Below are positions 54,997 through 64,000 of a stretch of 64,000 bases of DNA, piece by piece. The notes below the pieces were generated by a model. The model was not told the DNA's origin. It saw only the letters and a list, made by a program, of their open reading frames with translations, and ran no database searches. The DNA comes from Cunninghamia lanceolata (lineage: Eukaryota; Streptophyta; Pinopsida; Cupressales; Cupressaceae). Position 1 is the stretch's first letter, and every line of letters starts with the position of its first letter. The stretch spans positions 14,340,001 through 14,404,000 of the forward strand of contig BSBN01001807.1 of NCBI GenBank assembly GCA_027924645.1, in the 5' to 3' direction. Both the position numbers and the translations under genes were made by a program.

Positions 54997-56390
54997 TGTA
55001 ATGTCCCCAAATTCCTTGTATATTAAATGTTGTTCTAATTCTCAACTTTCCACTCTAGAAATTGAAATATCCTACAAAACATGTTAGAGCAAATTTACAA
55101 CAATATCTTCCTATTTCAATTATCATATCAAGTAAATAAGATCTAGTTACCCAAGGAACTCAATCATAAGAATGGTGAGGGAAATGGCTTTGATTGGGTG
55201 TCTCAAATCCTCTACCCAAGGCCCAAGAGCGGATATACCATCCCTCTTGGCCTCATGTGGCACATGCCATCCATATGAGGTGGTGTACCTAATGAGGGAT
55301 CTGTTGTTCCATTCCCCTTTCCTCTTACCACCACTTTTCCTTTCTCTATGATTAGATCCTTGAAGTTGAGTGCTTATGATAGGAAGATGAAGTCACAAAG
55401 GGTGCCCCGAAAGCTATCTCTCCTAAGCCCAAGAGCAGTATCCTTTATACCCCCTTGGCCCCAATGGGATTTATTAATCCCCCTCAAGGGGTGGTGTACT
55501 TAGGAGGATGCCCCATCGACATTCCCCTCTTGTAACACATCCCCTTTATCATACAATACTTATAACATATTTATCCAATTTATTCAAATATATATAACTA
55601 TTCATATCAACATATTATTTTAGCATGGTGAGATTATACACAATATTCATATTAATTTAAAAGCTTCTAATAATAGACAATGGTATCTATGTTACATTTT
55701 TAATATAGAAAATTAAGGAAACCAACATGGTAAATGATTTATTAAATATTAGATCCTATTAGACCAATATTGATTACCACTAATACCTCTGTTTGTTGCA
55801 GACTGAGTTATTCCTTTACCTCCGATTTAGCAGATATTTCTTTGTAGATTTCTCTTTGTTGATCGATGTCTTCTAGCTTTCCATCTGCGCTCCCTTTATA
55901 CTCCCCGATTACCTTGGATGGGTGTGTTCTTCCTTAAGTGACATCTCTTTATGATAGATCGCATCCTTTGGTCTTTAGTTTGTTAATTATTACTATTGCT
56001 TCCTATCGGGAGTCCTTTTTGTCTTCGTTTGCTAATAATTATCATTTCTATTTTTTGGGAGGCAACGCTGATTTAGCATTGGTTTTTTATTATCATATTA
56101 ATAATACTATTTAATGTTAGTAGTATTTAATTGTATATATTTGTATATCAGATTTATCTTAATATTATTTAACTTGTGTGAATATAATAATAGTAAATGC
56201 CTTTATTACAATACAATAATAATATTATATATTATTTAACTTGTGTGAATATAATAATAGTAAATGTATTTCTTACAATTGTTTATACTTACAATAATCA
56301 TTATTTAGATTGATATATAATATCATCCATAGTTATGAAAATAAGGTTGTAAATACTTATGATTTTTCTCTAAAATTATGGGGCATTACA
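54997..56390 (-). repeat. GYP-5 3' LTR
   Basis: It starts TGTAATGTCCCC and ends GGGGCATTACA, so the tips are inverted repeats. A 67-bp-spaced tandem duplication (unit starts at 56167 and 56234) is absent from the other LTR and accounts for the length difference. Confidence 0.94.
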
Positions 56391-56403
56391 GCCCTCCCCT
56401 CCC
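56391..56403 (-). other. GYP-5 polypurine tract
   Basis: On the minus strand GGGAGGGGAGGGC, next to the 3' LTR. Confidence 0.92.
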
Positions 56404-57735
56404 AAATTTGCTTGTCCTCAAGCAACTTAAGATTTGGATGATCAATTATTTTAGCTCCTTCCCAAGTTGTATCTTCAGTTTGTAAGCCTTTCCATTTGAT
56501 AAGATATTCCTCAGTGACTCTATTTTGTAATCTTTTCTCACGTAGAGAATCACTTCCAGCTCAAAGATTAGTTTCCCTTCATAGTCCAGTGGTGGTAATT
56601 CTTCACAGGGAGTAATATGTTGTCCCAAAACTTTCTTAAGACGGGATATGTGGAATATATTATGGATTCAGTTGCTTGCAGGTAGATCCAATTCATAGGC
56701 TACTTCTCCTATCTTTCTTAATACCTTGTAGGGCCCATAGAATTAGGGTTTAATCTTTTCTTTTCCACTAGCTTTGAGTGATGATTGCTTGTATGGTTGT
56801 AACCTTAAGAAGACTAGGTCTCCAACTTCAAATGTTCATTCGGTTCTCTTCTTGTCTGCATATATCTTTTGTTGGTTTTGAGCTTGATGGAGGTTGTCCT
56901 TGAGGGCATTCATTATATCTACATTTTGTTGCATGAAATCAATAACTCCTTATACACGGCTATCCGACTGGATCAAATCTCCAAAAGATGTCGGGGTGTA
57001 TCCATATAATGCTTGGAATGGGCTCATCCCTATGGACATGTGATGAGTGGTATTATAACAATATTCCCCCAAATGCAGCCATTTAATCCAAGTGTTTTTC
57101 TGTCCCATCACATAATTCCTCAAATACCCTTCTATCCATTTGTTGACGATCTCTATTTGCCCATCTGTTTGTGGATTGTAATTGGTGATGGGGTTTAGCT
57201 CATTCCCCACTAATTTGAATAATTCTTTCCAGAATAGACTTAGGAATCAGTTATCTGTATCACTTACAATGTTTCTTGGAAGACCATGCAGCCTGAAGAC
57301 CTCCTTGAAAAAAATCTCAACTATTTGAGGTGCGCTCGACTCTATGGATATAGCCTTAAAATGGGCATATTTGGTTAGACGATCCACTACCACATAAATA
57401 CAATATTTTCCTTGTACCTTGGGGAGTCCTGTGATGAAGTCCATTAATATACTTTCCCATTTTTGATTGGGTATGGGTAAGGGTTGGAGTAATCCTACTG
57501 GATAAGTATGCTCCTCTTTGTTCCTTTGACATGTCATACATTCTCTTACATGCTTTAAAACGTCTCCTTTAAGTCCTTTCCATGCAAACCTTTCCTTAAT
57601 CTATCTATGGGTTTTGTAGTATCCTTGGTGACCTACAGCTGGGCTATCATGATAATTCTTTAAGATTTCTCTCTTTATCTTCGACCCTAGTGTAATGTAA
57701 ATCCATTCCTTGTAAAGGATGAGGTCATCAACAAT
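56404..57735 (-). pseudogene. GYP-5 integrase and chromodomain remnant
   Basis: The zinc region ends in CMTCQRNKEEH near 57535. The core shows ILMDFITGLP (first Asp), IVSDTDN (second) and TDGQIEIVNKW (Glu position), followed by GMSPFQALYGYTP. After DFMQQNV and the DLVFLRLQPY block comes LPPLDYEGKLIFELEVIL, the start of a chromodomain. Its second half, EEYLIKWKGLQTEDTTWEGA, is in another frame. Stops lie near 57250, 56945, 56840, 56740 and 56670. Confidence 0.88.
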
Positions 57736-58832
57736 CTAATATTTTTCATCTTCTATTTTTCCTTCTAATAAGTCATTGTAAAATGAATCTTTAGCATATT
57801 CAGTGAGTATGGATGTTTTCCAATTGGTGGATATTGTTGTTAGTGATCCTAAGTAGGGCTTCCGAGATAGAGCATCGGCTACAATGTTGTTTTTCCCTTT
57901 CATGTACTCAATGTCAAAGTCGTATGCTTGTAATTTACTTACCCATTTTCGTTGTCTATCGTTTAAGTCTTTTTGGTTTAGAAAAAACCTTAGACTATTG
58001 TGATCAGTTTTGACAATAAATCTCCCACAAATAAGGTATTGCCTAAATTTTGCAAGGGCGTGCATAATGGCAAGCATTTCCTTATGATAAACTAAATAGG
58101 TTCTCTCTATATCTTTGAGCTTTCTACTTTCAAATGCTATGGGATGTTTGTTTTGCCTTAACACTACTCCAATGCCTTCTCCAGAGGCATCACAACATAA
58201 CTCAAAAGGTAAATTGAAATCTGGTATTTCTAGCATAGGGCAAGAACTCATCACTTCCTTAAGTTTTTCAAAAGTCATTTGTGCTCCTTCATTCCATTTG
58301 AAAGCTCCCTTCTTGGTGAGGTTAGTGAGTGGTGAAGTTAGTTTTGAAAATCCTTTCACAAATCTTTGGTAATAGCTGCATAATCTCAGGAACCCTCGAA
58401 GGTGTGTTAGTGTTTTGGGTTGTGGCCAAATCGTATAGCCTCAATTGTTTCTTCATCTACCTTCACCCCTTAAGCACTAATTTTGTGACCCAAGTACAGA
58501 ATTTCTTCTGCACCAAATTTGCATTTGGATAATTTGGTGAATAGTGATTGTTGTTCTAGTATTCCCAATACTTCGTCCATGTGCCTCAGGTGCTCTTCCC
58601 AGGTTTTGCTATAAATTAATATGTCATCGAAGAAGACTAATAGAAACTTTCTCAATTGTCCCCAAAAAATGTGATTCATACAAGATTAGAAAGTAGCCAG
58701 AGCATTGGTTAACCCAAAGGGTAGAACAAGAAATTCAAAGTGGCCATAATGGCACCTAAAGGCTATTTTTGGAATGTCCTCCTCTCTTAATCTGATTTGA
58801 TGATGCCTTGACCTTAGGTCTATTTTTGTGAA
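57736..58832 (-). pseudogene. GYP-5 reverse transcriptase (C-terminal) and RNase H
   Basis: In order: [10 protein letters not shown], the catalytic VFFDDILIYS near 58635 (FFDD is normal in chromoviruses), KCKFGAEEILYLGH, then a frame broken near 58470 and 58360, and RNase H from 58230: CCDASGEGIGVVL (Asp kept), KEMLAIMHAL (Glu), VKTDHNSLRF (Asp) and IVADALSRKP (Asp). Unlike the Tat elements here, the native RNase H keeps its catalytic residues, and no second RNase H is present. Confidence 0.9.
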
Positions 58833-59819
58833 TTAAACTGCACCATGGAGTTCATCAATGAGTTCATCAACTCTAGGGATTGGGTATCTATTTTTTATGG
58901 TTTTCTTATTTAGTGCCCTATAGTCAATGCACATCCTCATTGTACCATCTTGTTTCTTAGAAAGTACCACCGATGAGGCAAAAGGGCTGGAGCTTGGTTG
59001 TATGTGTCTCAAGTCTAACAACTCCTTTATAGTTCTCTCAATTTCCTCCTTGTATTTGTGAGGGTGTCGGTAGGGAGTAGTGACTACTGGTTTTGATCCT
59101 TCTTCCAATTCAATGGAATATTCGAAGCCTCTTTTAGGAGGAAGACCCTTTGGAATCTTGCTAAAGACCTTCTTATGTTTTTTCAATATTGGTTGTATAT
59201 CCACATGGATATCTTTCCCCTTAGGAGTGGATCTATTTAAAATTAAGCATTGGGCTACCCATTCTACTTGGTCCTGCCTAAAGATGTTTTCTATTTTTTT
59301 GGCTGAAATGACTCTAGGGGATCCATCAGATAGGCCTTGTAATTTTATCTTCTCTCCATTTTGTTCAAAGTTAATCTCCAATTTTTGGAAATTTAGGTTG
59401 ACATCTCCTAGTGAGTGTAGCCATGGGGTGCCTAAAATCACATCAGAGTCTCCTAATTTCACCACATAGAACTTGTCATTGAGTTTGTATTTTCTCATAG
59501 TGATGTTGAGTTGGGGAATTTTATTTGTACATGATCTAGAGTCTCCATCCACTAAGGCTACTTGAAACTCCTTAAAGTCCTCCAATTCTAGTTTTAGTTT
59601 TGTAGCTAGGCTCTCATCTATAAAATTATGAGTGGCCCCACTATCTATAAGAGTTGTTACCTTTTTGCCTTTAATTACACCTTGGATTTTGAAGGGATGA
59701 TGTTTTGATGCTTTTGAGATGGAGGCCAAAATCCCACCTTCCTCCATTTCTTCCTCGTGTCTTACTTTCTTATTTGGTCCTTCTTCATATTCATCATTTG
59801 TCACTTGACTTGCTTCCAT
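58833..59819 (-). pseudogene. GYP-5 protease and reverse transcriptase N-terminal part
   Basis: An open stretch of 328 codons: the protease with [19 protein letters not shown] near residues 57-75 and [14 protein letters not shown] later, then reverse transcriptase [40 protein letters not shown] and [20 protein letters not shown]. It ends at a stop before FTKIDLRS, which carries the first catalytic Asp. The stop makes this copy defective. Confidence 0.9.
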
Positions 59820-60058
59820 TTTGTGGACTTGGTTCCTTTTTCACCCATATATGTGTCATGGTTCCCAGTCTTCTTTGCACTTAAAACATGCTTTATTTTT
59901 CTTTAGGCTCTTTCGGTCACACCTATGTCCTACTTCCCATACATTCTTGCATTTAAAACATATTTTTTTCTTTTTGGGCTCTATCTTGGCCACAAATGTG
60001 CCCCTTTTTCCCACTTGCCTTTGCAATCAAAGAAAAGGTCCTTTCTTCTTAGTTCTAG
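59820..60058 (-). pseudogene. GYP-5 gag zinc-knuckle segment
   Basis: Between gag and protease, two decayed Cys/His motifs can be read (KCKNVWEVGHRCD and CFKCKEDWEP..H), interrupted by stops. Confidence 0.65.
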
Positions 60059-61078
60059 TCAGTCTACATAAGAAAGGTATGGTCTATTGCACCTATCTTC
60101 CTTGGAAGATGTTTTGTCTTTGGATATTATTCTTTTTGAAGGTTGTCCTTTACTTGTTTGGGCATGCTCCAGCCTAGTTGCTTTAATGATTGCTTCTTGG
60201 AGAGTAGAGGTCTCGAAGGCATTTACTAAACCTCGAGTGGCATTGGATAGTCCTTCTATGAATAAGTAGACAAGTCTTTTTTCTGATATGCTAGGCACCA
60301 TAATGGATAGGTCTTGAAATTTGGCTATGTATTCTTTGATAGATCCTTCTTGTTTGACATTTGTTAATTCTTTGAAATATTCTTCAAGTTGTTTGTGGTC
60401 AAACCTCTCAATAAGTTTTTCTGTAAAGGTATCATAAGTTTTTATACTTTGATGATCTTGGGTGGTTAGTCCATGATACCACCACCTATAGGCTGGTCCT
60501 TCCAAATGTAGGGCAACAAACTTAATGGCATCTTCCTCCATCATTTTGTTTAGGGAGAGGTAGGTGTCTAGTTTTTGAATCCACTCTTGGGCTGTGATTT
60601 TGTTCGACCCATCAAAATTTGGTATTGATATTTTGTCCATCTTGTGTTTTAAATTTTTATTTGTTTGGTTCCTTGGTTCCCTATGTGAGCTCTTGGTCCT
60701 AGCCTCACAATATGCAGGGAAAGAAATATCCTTCTTAGTTTGTGGATCAAGTCTTGTATATGCATCTACCAAGTTATCCCAATCTTGATCTTGAATCTCA
60801 GTTTCCTCTTCTCCCCTTATGGATCCTTCCCTGTCTAAGCATGAAGGTCGAGTTATTCTAGGGGTAGATTTTAATGGATTATCATTTTTGGATTGACTTG
60901 GGGTGGTCTCCCTCCCAGTTTCCTTATGAGGCCTAATGTTACTCATGTTATTGTTTATGTTTTCTATTGCTTTTAGCAATTCTTGATGGGTTTTCTGATT
61001 TTGTTTCATAAGGGCTTGGGTTTTCTTATCATTATTTTCCATGATGATCCTAAGTTCTTCCCTTATTTGGTCACTCAT
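60059..61078 (-). pseudogene. GYP-5 gag, 339-codon open part
   Basis: It starts MSDQIREELRIIMENNDKK with a coiled-coil-like N-terminus, then the Retrotrans_gag core (KISIPNFDGSNKITAQEWIQ, FVALHLEGPAYRWWYHGL, FTEKLIERFDHKQLEEYFKE, GSIKEYIAKFQDLSI). A stop at 60059 cuts it before the zinc knuckles. It is the first gene after the primer site, about 90 bases away. Confidence 0.85.
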
Positions 61079-61163
61079 GGTATTATCTTAGATGTGGTTG
61101 TTCTTAGTTTGTTTCCTTTTGTAAGCTTGCATTAACCTTTCTTTCACAGGATGGCAAGATTAT

Positions 61164-61175
61164 GCTCTGATACCA
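61164..61175 (-). other. GYP-5 primer binding site (tRNA-iMet type)
   Basis: On the minus strand TGGTATCAGAGC, two bases from the 5' LTR. Confidence 0.94.
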
Positions 61176-61177
61176 CT

Positions 61178-62508
61178 TGTAATGTCCCCAAATTCCTTGT
61201 ATATTAAATGTTGTTCTAATTCTCAACTTTCCACTCTAGAAATTGAAATATCTTGCAAAACATGTTAGAGCAAATTTACAATAATATCTTCCTATTTCAA
61301 TTATCATATCAAGTAAATAAGATCTAGTTACCCAAGGAACTCAATCATAAGAGAGTTGAGGGAAAAGGCTTTGATTGGGTGTCCTGGATCCTCTGCCCAA
61401 GGCTCAAGAGTGGATATACCATCCCTCTTGGCCTCATGTGGCACATGCCATCCATATGAGGTGGTGTACCTAATGAGGCATCTGTTGTTCCATTCCCCTT
61501 TTCTCTTACCATCCCTTTTCCTTTCTCTATGATTAGATCCTTGAAGTTGAGTGCTTATGATAGGAAGATGAAGTCACAAAGGGTGCCTTGAAAGCTATCT
61601 CTCCTAAGCCCAAGAGCAATATCCTTTATACCCCCTTAGCCCCAATGGGATTTATTAATCCCCCCTCAAGGGGTGGTGTACTTAGGAGGATGCCCCATCA
61701 TTGTTCCCCTCTTGTAACACATCCCCTTTATCATATAATACTTATAACATATTTATCCAATTTATTCAAATATATATAACTATTCATATCAACATATTAT
61801 TTTAGCATGGTGAGATTATACACAATATTCATATTAATTTAAAAGCTTCTAATAATAGACAATGGTATCTATGTTACATTTTTATTATAGAAAATTAAGG
61901 AAACCAACATGGTAAATGATTTATTAAATATTAGATCCTACTATACTAATATTTATTACCACTAATACCTTTGTTTGATGTAGACAGAGTTATTCCTTTA
62001 CCTCCAATTTAGCAGATATTTCTTTGTAGATTTCTCTTTGTCGATCGATGTCTTCTAGCTTTCCATCTGTGCTCCCTTTATACTCCCCGATTACCTTGGA
62101 TGGGTGTACTCTTCCTTAAGTGACATCTCTTTATGATAGATCACATCCTTTGGTCTTTAGTTTGTTAATTATTACTATTGCTTCTTATCGGGAGTCCTTT
62201 TTGTCTTCGTTTGCTAATAATTATCATTGCTATCTTTTTGGGAGGCAGCGCTAATTTAGCATTGGTTTTTAATTATCATATTAATAATAATATTTAATGT
62301 TAGTAGTATTTAATTGAATATATTTGTATATCATATTTATCTTAATAGTATTTAACAAGTGTGTGAATATAATAATAGTAAATGCCTTTATTACAATTGT
62401 TTATACTTACAATAATCATTATTCAGATTGATATATAATATCATCCATAGTTATGAAAATAAGGGTGTAAATACTTATGATTTTTCTCTATAATTATGGG
62501 GCATTATA
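61178..62508 (-). repeat. GYP-5 5' LTR
   Basis: It matches 54997-56390 throughout apart from the duplication and scattered substitutions. Its outer end is GCATTATA instead of GCATTACA. Confidence 0.94.
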
Positions 62509-62750
62509 AAGCATCCCTTGCCTTGATATCTATCTCATATTCTTTGATTTCATCTTCAGTCATTAGGCCATTTTGATGTATGGTGTATTCTATTTCTGTA
62601 GCTTTCCAAACTTTGATACCAAGAGAAAGAAGATGGCTTTTCATCCGAGCCTTCCAAAGAACATAATTAGTTCCATCAAAATGCATGGTGCTTCCCTTTT
62701 TGTAAGAAATTTTAGATCTTTCTCAAGCTATTAAACTTTCTTCAGAGGAA
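62509..62750 (-). pseudogene. COP-3 gag N-terminal remnant
   Basis: MHFDGTNYVLWKARMKSHLL and the following block match the start of COP-2 and COP-1 gag. An upstream ISYKKGST segment shows that the original start lay further 5'. GYP-5 interrupts it after KARDAL. Confidence 0.85.
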
Positions 62751-62753
62751 CTT

Positions 62754-62766
62754 GGCTCTAATACCA
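62754..62766 (-). other. COP-3 primer binding site, mutated
   Basis: On the minus strand TGGTATTAGAGCC, two bases from the LTR. Confidence 0.88.
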
Positions 62767-62768
62767 AT

Positions 62769-64000
62769 TGTTGATATGCAATGAACAACTGAGAGGGGGG
62801 GTGAATCAGTTGTCACAAAAACTTAAACACTTTCTATAATTAAACATTCGTCACTTATCCATAATTATTATGATTTAACAATGAGTGCATGAAATCAAAA
62901 ACTTAATAACATCAAACACAAGAGACACCATATTTACGTGGAAAACCCCAAGGTGGGGAAAAACCATGGAGAGGATTAACTCTTAATATATATTGCAATC
63001 TTGAAATAGTGATGTTTAGGCTTGGTCACCCCACAGGCCTAAACATACTGGCTTACAACCATGAAGAACAACTAGGTCTAGTAGACTCACTGCCTCATCC
63101 CTAAACCTAGCAAGATTACAATAAGGGTTGTTAAACCCTACTAGTGGCTTACTGCCAGATTCATTGTCACGATCAAACACCTTTCTTTATTGTGAATAAA
63201 TAATTCCTCAGCTTCGATCTTCTTCTGCCCTATTCTTCAAATACTCTGCTCTTTCTCTTCTTTCCTCTGCCTCTTCTCTGCTCTACCTTTGGACCTTTCT
63301 TAATATATTCTCATTTTCTCTCAAGGACAACTTTTCCATGACTCAGCTACAAGTATTTATACACTACATCAACCTTGGAACAATCTCCAAGGTTGGTATT
63401 ACAAACATTTACAAAATAGGTCATGACCTATTACAAAATCATGCAAAGGGAATGAAATGTGGATCACGCCATGCCTTAGCTGGGAATCAAACATGATCTT
63501 CCATGCCACAACACACTTCCACAATCTTCTAGGGATCTCTGCAATCACTGGGATCAACCCGGTCGGCCAAGACTGGTTACACACTACGTTATCTGGGAAT
63601 AATCTTCACACACCATATCAATTTATTAATGCAGACCAAAGTCTAGATAGGAACATGATTAGGAGACATCCACAAGCATGCTATAATCACCAGGAGCAAC
63701 CACACAAACCTTTACCACTTTATTCATAGGAATCTTCTCACCAGAGTACATGAACTTTACTATCTTCAACTATCATAAAAGAAAGATAGCTTGCGGACTA
63801 CCAAACCATGAACCATTGCAAATGTAGGCACTTATCATCATCCCAGACTTCCCTCTAGAACTGCATAGCAAAATACTTTCTTGTGGAGGAATGTGGAGCC
63901 AAATACTGTCTTCCTATCTCAACTGAGCTTACAAAAAAAGTAGGCTTCACTCTGGTGAACACAACTCACTCAGATCTTCATGCAAATGGCTTAGACCCAA
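62769..64000 (-). repeat. COP-3 5' LTR, cut by the window edge
   Basis: It matches 27397 onward. By comparison it should end about 340 bases past the window, followed by ATTAC and the rest of the GYP-2 integrase. Confidence 0.93.

Larger units (their letters stand above)
54997..62508 (-). mobile_element. GYP-5: Ty3/gypsy chromovirus
   Basis: Two LTRs (1394 and 1331 bp), a polypurine tract, gag, protease, reverse transcriptase, RNase H, integrase with chromodomain, and an initiator tRNA-Met type primer site, on the minus strand. The flanking GAGCA (left) and AAGCA (right) fit a 5-bp target duplication with one change. The COP-3 gag rejoins across it in register. The chromodomain places it among plant chromoviruses, which often target heterochromatin. 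Stops and frameshifts make it inactive. Confidence 0.94.
27397..64000 (-). mobile_element. COP-3: Ty1/copia retrotransposon carrying three insertions
   Basis: The 3' LTR (27397-28963) and the partial 5' LTR (from 62769) match closely over their length. Between them the internal copia sequence on the minus strand is cut into four pieces: 28964-29047, 36286-38978, 53582-54996 and 62509-62768. Across each cut the sequence rejoins in register with COP-1 or COP-2, once one copy of the target duplication is removed. About 30 substitutions in the first 430 LTR bases by eye suggest an old insertion. Confidence 0.93.

Overview
This window is a stack of plant LTR retrotransposons nested inside one another; I see no ordinary host gene. 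A seed plant is indicated by Ty3/gypsy elements of the Tat type, which carry an extra RNase H, by a chromovirus with a chromodomain, and by Ty1/copia elements primed by initiator tRNA-Met. A gymnosperm, probably a conifer, is my best guess. It rests on the very long intergenic nest of mostly old elements and on a long uncharacterised ORF that resembles proteins I remember from conifer annotations. That species-level guess is weak.

Layout, using local names (COP = Ty1/copia, GYP = Ty3/gypsy). The oldest host is GYP-2, a Tat element on the + strand visible at 22846-27396; its 5' part should lie left of the window and its 3' part right of it. GYP-1, also Tat and +, is inserted in the GYP-2 gag and occupies 3905-22845. 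GYP-1 is itself hit twice: COP-1 (-, 1-3904) lies in its 5' LTR and COP-2 (-, 7489-13793, target duplication TATCA) lies in its gag. On the other side COP-3 (-, 27397 to beyond 64000) is inserted in the GYP-2 integrase.

COP-3 carries three insertions. The first is an unclassified 7.2-kb segment (29048-36285) with one long broken ORF on the - strand. The second is GYP-4, an old solo LTR (-, 38979-53581, target duplication CAACT) that contains the young complete element GYP-3 (+, 40114-52087, target duplication GGCCC). The third is the chromovirus GYP-5 (-, 54997-62508). With these removed, the COP-3 sequence joins up in register with COP-1 and COP-2.

Only GYP-3 looks potentially functional. 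Its two 2584-bp LTRs differ at five positions that I can find. Its gag (644 codons) and pol (1491 codons) are open and in one frame, separated by a single UAG. The pol order is protease, extra RNase H, reverse transcriptase, native RNase H with lost catalytic residues, integrase. GYP-1 and GYP-2 have the more familiar order with the extra RNase H after the native one, so both arrangements occur in this window. The other elements are riddled with stops and frameshifts, and the three whose LTR pairs I compared show roughly 6-8% LTR divergence.

Outside the coding regions, several elements carry arrays of short motifs: a 59-bp higher-order repeat of TGCGCAT words in the GYP-1 leader, ATCATGATGAT and TGACGTCA words in the GYP-3 LTR, ACATACAA words in the GYP-4 LTR, and CCGAC/GCGCAA words beside the unclassified ORF. 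A small covarying hairpin after UGAAAA recurs seven times in GYP-1 and GYP-2.
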